From NCBI RefSeq assembly GCF_022899245.1, contig NZ_JALJAZ010000001.1, forward strand, positions 837,501 through 901,500: a DNA stretch of 64,000 bases, read 5' to 3'. Position numbers and translations under genes: made by a program. A model generated the notes under the pieces. The model saw nothing but the letters and a program-made list of their open reading frames with translations, was not told the DNA's origin and did no database searches. Shown here one piece after another: positions 57,502-64,000 of this stretch (positions are counted from its first letter, which is position 1; each line of letters starts with the position of its first letter). Source of the DNA: Falsirhodobacter halotolerans (GTDB lineage Bacteria; Pseudomonadota; Alphaproteobacteria; Rhodobacterales; Rhodobacteraceae).

Positions 57502-58904
57502 GCGGCGATCCGATGCGTTTCCAGGGGCGTGTGGTGGGACAGGTTTTCGAATCCGTCCTTGGTGACCACATACATGTCGCCGATGTTGCAGCCGGCGCTT
57601 TGCGGTTCCAGCCACTGGGTGTGCAGCACGAAGACCATCCCTTCTTCCAGCATGTCATAGTTGTGGGAGGAGATGTTGAAGGCGTTCTGCCCGCCCGCCA
57701 TCCCAACCGAATGGCCGAGGTTGGGATTATGCGGGCCGAAGGTCGCAGGATAGACGTGCATCAACCGGCGGCCCTGCGCCTCGTAATCGGCATCGGGGAC
57801 GTATTGGCGCGGGATCTCGCGCGGGCCGCCATCCGGTGCCGTGGACCAATTGTAAGGCATGGTGCGGGCCTCGGCATCCTTCAGCAGCCCCGCCTCGACA
57901 TAGCTGTCGAAGGCCGCGTTGTTCAGATCGCGGATCAGGGTGCCGGGGCGGATCAGCTTTTCCGCCGCCTTCACGCCGCGGGTGCAGGCGTCCAGCACCA
58001 GTTCCTGCCGCGCGGTCAGATCGCCGAAGGCGAACATGCGGGCGGTCTGCGCGGTGTATCCCTGATACGTCACGTTCGAGACATACAGGTTCGCCAGATC
58101 CCCCTTGCGCATCACGCGACCGTAAGGCTTGCCGCAATGGGTGCCCCATTCGTTCGCGCCGATCTGATAGCCGTCTCCGGTCTCGCCCCCGCGCGCCATC
58201 TGCGCCATGGTGAAGGCGGCGTAGATTTCGTAATCCGTCACGCCCGTGCGGGCGACGTGATAGGCGGCTTGCGTTGCCACGCTGATCAGTTGCGCGGCGG
58301 TGCGGAACTGCGCGATCTCGGCTTTGGTGCGCGTGCGCTGCATCCGCTCCAGCACGGCGGCCTGGTCCGAGAACGTCGCCTTGGGCATTTGCGCAACCAG
58401 GGCCGCGCGGAACGCGGCCGAGCGTTTGTCGCCGACAAAGCCGATGCTGCCGGCACGAAGTTCGGTCAGGCGCGCAACCGTCGCCGCGACCGTCTTTGCA
58501 CCACTGTCGCCGGGGATGTCGGCATATTCGCGGCCCACGGCCCCGATCTGCAAGATGCGGTCCACGCCCACAGGCTCTCCCCCCGGGGGCAGGATGACCG
58601 ATTGGGTGAAGAAGGACAGGAGAACTAGCTCCTTGTCCTCGTCCATCGGGATGATCAGCACACCTTCGCGCATCCAGTCGCACAGATAGCGCAGATAGGC
58701 ATGGGCGGCGTGGAACCAGCCCACGCTGTCGCAATGGACCACCACGGCATCGAGGCCCGCGGAGACCGCCTCGCGCTTCAGCCTGCGCATCCGTTCGGCA
58801 TATTCGGCGGGGGCGATGGGCAGGGCGGGGCGGAAATCAAAATCGGGTTGAAAATCACCCAGCAACCGTTCGATCGACGGGCGGGGTGCGGTATGGGCGT
58901 TCAT
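57498..58904 (-). CDS. Creatinase-like M24-family protein lacking metal ligands
   Basis: A 468-residue pita-bread-fold protein with an N-terminal creatinase domain (about 35-185) and the catalytic fold (about 195-450). The conserved His lies in NEWGTHCGKPYGR (about 264). The usual two Asp ligands are missing: the segment reads LYVSNVTYQGYTAQTAR (about 281-297). The later Glu positions read LHTQWLEPQSAG and CNIGDMYVVT. This resembles creatinase, a metal-free hydrolase of the fold, rather than aminopeptidase P. It probably hydrolyses a C-N bond of a small ureide or guanidino compound within the operon, but creatine itself is unproven. Confidence 0.85.
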   Translation of the reverse strand: MNAHTAPRPSIERLLGDFQPDFDFRPALPIAPAEYAERMRRLKREAVSAGLDAVVVHCDSVGWFHAAHAYLRYLCDWMREGVLIIPMDEDKELVLLSFFTQSVILPPGGEPVGVDRILQIGAVGREYADIPGDSGAKTVAATVARLTELRAGSIGFVGDKRSAAFRAALVAQMPKATFSDQAAVLERMQRTRTKAEIAQFRTAAQLISVATQAAYHVARTGVTDYEIYAAFTMAQMARGGETGDGYQIGANEWGTHCGKPYGRVMRKGDLANLYVSNVTYQGYTAQTARMFAFGDLTARQELVLDACTRGVKAAEKLIRPGTLIRDLNNAAFDSYVEAGLLKDAEARTMPYNWSTAPDGGPREIPRQYVPDADYEAQGRRLMHVYPATFGPHNPNLGHSVGMAGGQNAFNISSHNYDMLEEGMVFVLHTQWLEPQSAGCNIGDMYVVTKDGFENLSHHTPLETHRIAA

Positions 58905-59719
58905 GGGGTGTCCTTTCGACCGCCAAGACGTTGAAGGATGACAAGCAGCAGCGCCGCAGCAAGGATCAGCAGGCCCGACACGGCGGCAACCCGACCGTCA
59001 AGGCTTTCCTCCAGCATGGCGAACAGGCGCAGCGGCAGCATCGTGCGGCCCGGATCGCCCAGAAACAGCGTGACCGACACGTTGTCGAGCGACTGCATGA
59101 ACACAAGGAACGCCCCCGCAACGATTCCGGGCAGGATGGCGGGCAGGCTGATGCGCAGGAACGTGCGCGCACGGGATGCGCCAAGGGTGGACGACGCCTC
59201 CTCCAGCGCCGGATCGGACCGCTGGGCCAGCCCCAGCACTGTGCGGAACATCAGCGGCGCGAATACGGCCGCGTGGCCGATCAGCACGGCGAGGAAAGAC
59301 GGACCCAACCCCAAAAGGCTGAGCGCCAGCAGGGCCGCCAGGGCATAGACGAGGCTGGGCAGGACAAGGGGTGCCAGCAACACAGGCTCCACCGTGCCGG
59401 AAAACCGGCGCGGCACACGGGCAAGGGCAAAGGCCGCGGGCGCGGTGATCACCGTGACCAGAACCACGGTCGCCAGCGCCACCTCGACCGAGTTGCGGGC
59501 GGCGGTGTGGATCGGTTCGGATGCGACGGGGTCCAGCAGCAGGCGATACCAGCGCAGCGACAGCCCCTGCGGCGGAAAGGCCAGGGTGGCGCCTGCGTTG
59601 AACGACATCACCAGCGCCAGCAGGATCGGCCCGATCATGCAGGCCAGCACCGCCAGCCCCCCGACCCAGACGAAGGCCCGATACGATACGACCGACAGGC
59701 GCGAACGGACATCAGCCAT
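58901..59719 (-). CDS. ABC transporter permease (PotC/spermidine-putrescine type)
   Basis: A 272-residue permease with six hydrophobic segments and the loop EEASSTLGASRARTFLRISL (about 168). It belongs to the PotC-like half of polyamine/iron-type importers. The start overlaps the first permease's stop by eight bases, and the stop overlaps the M24 start by four. Confidence 0.92.
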   Translation of the reverse strand: MADVRSRLSVVSYRAFVWVGGLAVLACMIGPILLALVMSFNAGATLAFPPQGLSLRWYRLLLDPVASEPIHTAARNSVEVALATVVLVTVITAPAAFALARVPRRFSGTVEPVLLAPLVLPSLVYALAALLALSLLGLGPSFLAVLIGHAAVFAPLMFRTVLGLAQRSDPALEEASSTLGASRARTFLRISLPAILPGIVAGAFLVFMQSLDNVSVTLFLGDPGRTMLPLRLFAMLEESLDGRVAAVSGLLILAAALLLVILQRLGGRKDTP

Positions 59720-60542
59720 GACCCTGCAACCTTTCGTGGCGGGCCAGCATCGTCAGGCCCAGCATGATGATGCCGGTGGAGGCCAGCAGAAGGATGGAGA
59801 TCGCCGCAGCCATGGGCCACTGAAACAACACCCCCACCTCTCGATAGACGTATTGCGGCAGGTAGATCAGACGTGCGCCCCCGATCACGCTTTGCGTGAC
59901 ATAGGAGGTGGTGGCGGAGGCGAAAACCAGCACCCAACCCGCCAGAACGGCGGGGATGATCTGCGGGAATATGGCGCTGAACCATGCGCGCCAAGGGCCC
60001 GCGCCCAGTGTCTCGGCCGCCTCCAGCGTGCGGCGGTCGGCGCGGTTCAGCACGGCAAAGACAGGCAGAAGCAGCAGCGGCAGCTCGATCTGGACCAGCG
60101 CCATGATCAGGCCCATTTCCGAAAACAGCAGCGAAAAGGGCCGGTCCGTCAGGCCAAGGGCCAGCATCGACTGGCTGATCGGTCCGTTGCGGCCAAGGAT
60201 GACCACCCAGGCGAATGTGCGCACCACGTTGGCGGTCAGCATCGGCAACAAGGTGCAAATCAGGATCAGCCCGCGCAACCGTGGTCCGCCATGCCAATAA
60301 AGCATCACCAGGGGCAGGGCGGCCAAGCTGACAAAGAACGTCACCTTCGCGCCAAGCGCCAACGTGCCCGTCAGCACCCCGCGCGAAAACGGATCCGACA
60401 GAAAGGCCGCGAAGTTTCCGAACCCCCATCCCCCATCCGCCCCGCGCAAACTGATGCCCAAAAGCAGCAGCAGCGGAGAGATGAAGAACAGCAGCATGAA
60501 CCCGATCATGGGCCATGCCATCAACGTGTCCCTGCGGATCAT
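59712..60542 (-). CDS. ABC transporter permease (PotB/spermidine-putrescine type)
   Basis: A 276-residue permease starting at 60542 (MIRRDTLMAWPMIGFMLLFF), 13 bases after the binding-protein stop; longer starts lie inside that gene. The cytoplasmic loop LEAAETLGAGPWRAWFSAIF (about 165) contacts the ATPase. It pairs with the next permease. Confidence 0.92.
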   Translation of the reverse strand: MIRRDTLMAWPMIGFMLLFFISPLLLLLGISLRGADGGWGFGNFAAFLSDPFSRGVLTGTLALGAKVTFFVSLAALPLVMLYWHGGPRLRGLILICTLLPMLTANVVRTFAWVVILGRNGPISQSMLALGLTDRPFSLLFSEMGLIMALVQIELPLLLLPVFAVLNRADRRTLEAAETLGAGPWRAWFSAIFPQIIPAVLAGWVLVFASATTSYVTQSVIGGARLIYLPQYVYREVGVLFQWPMAAAISILLLASTGIIMLGLTMLARHERLQGHG

Positions 60543-60555
60543 CGCGGCCCCCGTT

Positions 60556-61593
60556 TCAGCGCACGACCAGACGGTCGAACGTCTCGGTCCATTCGGCACG
60601 GTGCGCGTTGATCGCCTGCCAATCGGGATAGACGGCGTTGGCCACCTGTTCGGGCGTGACGAATTCGGACACGACCGCCGAATAGGGCACGTCGGTGTTG
60701 GTGGGGATCATCGCCGTCGGCGCTTCGGCCAGCCTGGTCTGGGCGGCGGCGGAGATGGCGGCGTCCATGTAGGCATAGACCCCATCGGGGTTCGCGGCCC
60801 CCTTCACCAGATGGATCGTGACGGGCACCGAGGGCGAGCCGCTTTCGGGATGCGCGAATTCGCACGGCATCCCCAGTTCGCGCAGCTTCGCCACGTTGCC
60901 GGTGGAGGCCATGAAGACCGCGATTTCGCCCTGCTGATACATCGTCATCTGGTTGGAGCCGGAGGTGGCGATGGCACCCACCTTGGGCAGATAGGCTTCC
61001 AGCAGGTCGAACACCGGCTGCATGTTTTCATACGTGCCGCCATAGATCTTGTTGATCTCGGTATAGGCCATCGTTGCGGTGTTCGATCCGAACCCGATCA
61101 GGGCCACGTTGTATTCATACTGCGGATCCTCGAACAGGGCCTTGTAGCCCGCGGGCTTGTCCACGACCTGGGGATTGTAGGCGATGCCGTTCACCTCGAT
61201 CGTGACGTGGGGACCGTATTCGCTTTGCGCGGCCGGGGTCAGCTTGTCCCAGTTCTTCAGGCGCGAGGGGTCGATCGGCTCGATCAGGTCGTTCTGGATC
61301 AGGATGTCGCTTTGCCCCGGCGACACCAGAAGCGCGTCATAGGGCGGTTGGCCGGGGCTGGCCATCAGGCGGGCGATCTGGTCCTGCGCCAGGGCGGGCG
61401 CAACGGTCAGGCCAAAGCCCGCCTGCTGCACCATCGGCGTCAGGAGGGTGCGATAGGCGTCTTCCCAACTGCCGGGGAAGGTGGCCGCGACCACGTTGGC
61501 GCCTTGCGCGAAGGCAGGGCGGATCAGGGCCGGTGCGGCCAGTGTCGACAGGCCGGCAAGGGTGAAGGCACGGCGGGAGAGGTTCAGTGTCAT
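60556..61593 (-). CDS. ABC transporter substrate-binding protein (PotD/Fbp-like), Tat-type signal
   Basis: A family 1 binding protein of about 345 residues. The N-terminus MTLNLSRRAFTLAGLSTLAA contains a twin-arginine pair followed by a hydrophobic stretch and AFAQG, so export by Tat is likely. Further on are VVAATFPGSWEDAYRTLLTP (about 32) and YQQGEIAVFMASTGNVAKL. An ATG at 61605 is also possible. The ligand is unknown; operon context suggests allantoin, a ureide or a guanidino compound rather than a polyamine. Confidence 0.9.
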   Translation of the reverse strand: MTLNLSRRAFTLAGLSTLAAPALIRPAFAQGANVVAATFPGSWEDAYRTLLTPMVQQAGFGLTVAPALAQDQIARLMASPGQPPYDALLVSPGQSDILIQNDLIEPIDPSRLKNWDKLTPAAQSEYGPHVTIEVNGIAYNPQVVDKPAGYKALFEDPQYEYNVALIGFGSNTATMAYTEINKIYGGTYENMQPVFDLLEAYLPKVGAIATSGSNQMTMYQQGEIAVFMASTGNVAKLRELGMPCEFAHPESGSPSVPVTIHLVKGAANPDGVYAYMDAAISAAAQTRLAEAPTAMIPTNTDVPYSAVVSEFVTPEQVANAVYPDWQAINAHRAEWTETFDRLVVR

Positions 61594-61594
61594 C

Positions 61595-62656
61595 TCAGTG
61601 TCCATCCGGGGTTGAAGGGAAGACGTGCAGTCGGGTCGTGTCGGGGGTCAGCCAGACGGGCTGGCCCTTTTCGGGGCGGGCGGCATCATCGCGCAGGATC
61701 TGCGCCTTGATGGCGGTGCCGTCGGCCAAGGTCGCATCGATCATCAGAAAGCGTCCCATCACCACGGCGCGGTCGAACCGCGCGGGAAACGCGTCCGGCG
61801 TGGGGGTGAGGGAGAGCGTCAGCTCCTCGGGGCGGCATGTCACCACGACACCGCTGCCGGGGATGAAGTTCACCGGAACGGCGATCCCGGTCCCGTCCGC
61901 GGCCTTCAGGCGGGCGGAACCGGTCACCGTGGCCGCGATCCGATTCGCGTGCCCGATGAAACCGTTGACGAACAGGCTGGCGGGGTTGTCATAGATGTCC
62001 TCGGGGGTGCCGACCTGTTCGACGCGCCCCTCGTTCATGATCACAAGCTGCTCGGCCACGGCCTGCGCCTCTTCCTGATCGTGGGTGACCATGACCGTCG
62101 TGATGCCGACATCGTCCTGCATCCGCACCAGTTCCGCCTGAAGTTCCGCCCGCAATGCGCGGTCCAGCGCGCCGAAAGGCTCGTCCATCAAAAGCGCCGC
62201 GGGTTCGGTGGCCAAGGCGCGGGCGACGGCGACGCGCTGCTGCTGCCCGCCCGAAAGGCTGGGTGGAAAGCGATCCGCAAAGGGCGTCAGGCGCACAAGA
62301 TCCAGAAGCTTCGCCACCCGTTCCCTGCGGTCCTCGCGCAAAAGGTGGGTCAGCCCATACGCCACGTTTTCCGCCACCGTCATGTGCGAGAACAACGCGA
62401 AGTTCTGGAAGACCATCCCAAGCTGGCGGTTGCGGACCGGCACCTGCGTCAGATCGCGCCCGTTCAGCAGGATGCGCCCGCCGTCCGGCACGATCAGTCC
62501 CGCGATGGCCCGCAGGATCGTGGACTTCCCGCAACCGCTCGGGCCCAGAAGCGCCACGACCTTGCCGTCGGGCACAGTGAAGTCCACGCCATGCAGGACC
62601 TGTTTCCCCGCATAGCTGTGATCCACCTGGCTGATCTGCAGTCCGGTTCCGGCCAT
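61595..62656 (-). CDS. ABC transporter ATP-binding protein (PotA-like)
   Basis: The 353-residue ATPase has Walker A GPSGCGKSTIL (about 38), signature [15 protein letters not shown] (about 136) and Walker B ALLMDEPFGALD, followed by a C-terminal TOBE domain (about 275-350). It is the first gene of a long minus-strand operon running to 49991 and divergent from a GntR gene. Confidence 0.94.
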   Translation of the reverse strand: MAGTGLQISQVDHSYAGKQVLHGVDFTVPDGKVVALLGPSGCGKSTILRAIAGLIVPDGGRILLNGRDLTQVPVRNRQLGMVFQNFALFSHMTVAENVAYGLTHLLREDRRERVAKLLDLVRLTPFADRFPPSLSGGQQQRVAVARALATEPAALLMDEPFGALDRALRAELQAELVRMQDDVGITTVMVTHDQEEAQAVAEQLVIMNEGRVEQVGTPEDIYDNPASLFVNGFIGHANRIAATVTGSARLKAADGTGIAVPVNFIPGSGVVVTCRPEELTLSLTPTPDAFPARFDRAVVMGRFLMIDATLADGTAIKAQILRDDAARPEKGQPVWLTPDTTRLHVFPSTPDGH

Positions 62657-62722
62657 TGCATCATCCTGTCAGTTTTCTTGATTCGACGGATGCATACACA
62701 TAATTCGAAAATCAATGCGCAT

Positions 62723-62733
62723 GATGTTGCGAA
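62723..62733. promoter_or_regulatory. Candidate GntR site GATGTTGCGAA
   Basis: The 11-bp word GATGTTGCGAA lies between the divergent potA-like and gntR genes and is repeated exactly at 63694-63704 on the other side of gntR. In the same 227-base interval are TTGATT (62678-62683) with its reverse complement AATCAA (62710-62715), and CATA-N5-TATG at 62839-62851. Confidence 0.4.
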
Positions 62734-62883
62734 ACTTTACGGATCATGTCTCCGCCTACATTTTGTGCGGTTCACCCGAGTATGCGAATTCTTCGGGCGA
62801 CGTGACAACGTGTGCTTGCGCCATGAATGCGCGCGTCGCATAGATTGTATGACAGCGCGGCGCGCATCTTTGAGACGGATCCC

Positions 62884-63588
62884 ATGAAAGACGATATTGC
62901 CCAACCCGACGACATTTCCGAAGTCATTTGCGCAACGTTGCGTGCCGCGATCTTCGAAGGGGCCCTGAAGCCGGGCGACAAATTGAAGGAAGACATCCTC
63001 GCCAAGCATTTCGGAACCTCGCGCACGGTGGTTCGGGGGGCGTTGTCGATGCTGGCACAACAAAGCCTGGCCGAACGGCGGCGCAACCACGGATCCTTTG
63101 TCGCGACGCCCAAACCTGACGAGGCGCGCAATCTTCTGGCCACGCGCCGCGTGCTGGAAATGGCGGTGATGGACAGCCTGTCGGGCCAGGTCGGGGCAAG
63201 GCAGGTGGAGCGGCTGACGCAGACCATCAAGCGGGAAAAGCAGGTTCATTCCGGCAGCAACGCCACGGAAAAAAAACGGATCGCGGGCGACTTCCACTAT
63301 TTGCTGGCGGAATTCACCGGAAATGACGTGTTGCGTGAGGTGTTGGAAAATATCCTTACACGCCTTTCGCTGGTGAACTCGCTTTATGAAAAATCGTCTG
63401 GATGTTCCTGCGGCACCCCGCACCATGAAGCGATCCTTGCGCAACTGAAGACCGGCGATTTCGCAGGTGCGCGCAAGGCAATGGCCAATCATCTCGACGA
63501 TATCGAAAGCAGCATCGCGTTCGACGATCAGGTGACCAACGAGGATGACTTCCTTGCGATTCTTGAGCGCATGACCGCCCGAGCCTGA
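62884..63588 (+). CDS. GntR-family transcriptional regulator, FadR/FCD subfamily
   Basis: The 234-residue regulator has a winged helix (about 8-72; LKEDILAKHFGTSRTVVRGA) and an FCD effector domain (about 85-220; FHYLLAEFTGNDVLREVLEN, HHEAILAQLKTGDFAGARKA). It is divergent from the ureide operon and 174 bases upstream of another binding-protein gene. It is the best candidate for their control, possibly with an allantoin-pathway acid as effector. Confidence 0.92.
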   Translation: MKDDIAQPDDISEVICATLRAAIFEGALKPGDKLKEDILAKHFGTSRTVVRGALSMLAQQSLAERRRNHGSFVATPKPDEARNLLATRRVLEMAVMDSLSGQVGARQVERLTQTIKREKQVHSGSNATEKKRIAGDFHYLLAEFTGNDVLREVLENILTRLSLVNSLYEKSSGCSCGTPHHEAILAQLKTGDFAGARKAMANHLDDIESSIAFDDQVTNEDDFLAILERMTARA

Positions 63589-63673
63589 CCAACTTCGCAA
63601 ACTGCCCAAGTTTATATCGCCAGATGTCGCTTGTGCGTTCATCGGGTGCATTTTCGTCGATAAATGCAAAATC

Positions 63674-63704
63674 TTGCAAATGAACTTGCGAAAGATGTTG
63701 CGAA
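63674..63704. promoter_or_regulatory. Three TTGCRAA repeats with 12-base spacing
   Basis: TTGCAAA at 63674, TTGCGAA at 63686 and TTGCGAA at 63698 are spaced exactly 12 bases apart. The reverse form TTCGCAA occurs at 63594-63600. They precede the binding-protein gene at 63763 and share GATGTTGCGAA with the control region on the other side of gntR. Confidence 0.5.
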
Positions 63705-63762
63705 TGATTGTTTCGGCGTGACCTCTGGGCTCATCTGAAACGAGATAAACAGGGGCCCACGC

Positions 63763-64000
63763 TTGAAGACGCTCATTCAACTTACGCTGACCGCTGTTTT
63801 GGTCGCATCCGCCGCCCATGCCCAAGGCATGACCGAGACGATGGTTGCCAAACCGGATATTGCCGCTCTGCCGGGGGTCGCCCTGAACCAGACCCTCGCC
63901 GACGCGCTGCCCGAGGATATTCGGAACGCCGGCATTCTGAAGGTCGCGACCAGCCTGACGCCGCCCATCAGCTTTCACGACGACGATGGCAAGCTGATCG
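63763..64000 (+). CDS. Amino-acid-type ABC transporter substrate-binding protein, 5' part
   Basis: The gene continues beyond the window. A TTG start at 63763, behind AGGGG, gives a signal peptide (KTLIQLTLTAVLVASAAHAQ) and the first part of a family 3 binding protein (ILKVATSLTPPISFHDDDGK). It would deliver an amino acid or similar solute. A role in the same regulon as the ureide operon is inferred from the repeats upstream. Confidence 0.8.
   Translation, partial: MKTLIQLTLTAVLVASAAHAQGMTETMVAKPDIAALPGVALNQTLADALPEDIRNAGILKVATSLTPPISFHDDDGKLI

Overview
The window is a piece of an alphaproteobacterial chromosome, most likely a Rhodobacterales/Paracoccaceae member. The evidence is the rRNA operon tail (23S, 5S, then initiator tRNA-Met), the high GC content, and the density of ABC, TTT and GntR/LysR/IclR catabolic modules. 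It opens inside the 23S rRNA gene and closes inside a substrate-binding-protein gene.

Layout. 1-2.9 kb: 23S (partial, with an insertion resembling a processed intervening sequence), 5S, tRNA-fMet and a terminator. 2.9-3.8 kb: a scar with the tail of a serine recombinase and a frameshifted, truncated FAA-hydrolase-family gene. 3.9-13.1 kb: a catabolic cluster (NMT1-like binding protein, cyclic amidohydrolase, FMN 2-hydroxyacid-oxidase-like protein, amino-acid-type ABC transporter with a permease-ATPase fusion, GntR regulator, mandelate-racemase-family enzyme, 2-hydroxyacid dehydrogenase, RidA). Three of its control regions carry the same 11-bp word ATTGTATACTA, which suggests one GntR regulon. 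13.4-25.7 kb: a LysR gene divergent from urea carboxylase, allophanate hydrolase and the complete urea ABC transporter UrtABCDE. 25.8-33.8 kb: a truncated IclR gene divergent from a tripartite tricarboxylate transporter (TctCBA), an aldehyde and an alcohol dehydrogenase, a CaiB-type CoA-transferase and a citryl-CoA-lyase-like protein. 33.8-35.4 kb: a decayed IS3-family element next to the tail of a GMC oxidoreductase gene. 35.6-49.5 kb: amide- and peptide-cleaving enzymes (two amidases, two M20 hydrolases, a gamma-glutamyltransferase homologue, an MlrC/M81 protein) around a dipeptide-type ABC transporter. 50.0-62.7 kb: a 13-gene minus-strand operon with a spermidine/putrescine-type ABC transporter, a creatinase-like M24 protein, a flavin reductase and a set matching the hpx/puc ureide pathway (HpxW, AllC, PucG, PuuE, HpxZ, HpxX, HpxY). 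A GntR regulator is divergent from it. 63.8 kb to the end: start of another amino-acid-type binding protein.

Taken together the region looks like a nitrogen-scavenging island. The hpx-type operon should convert allantoin through allantoate and ureidoglycine to oxalurate, oxamate and oxalate, releasing ammonia. The urea operon imports urea and splits it through allophanate. The other clusters probably feed organic amides, ureides, small peptides and hydroxy/tricarboxylic acids into central metabolism; their exact substrates cannot be read from the sequence.
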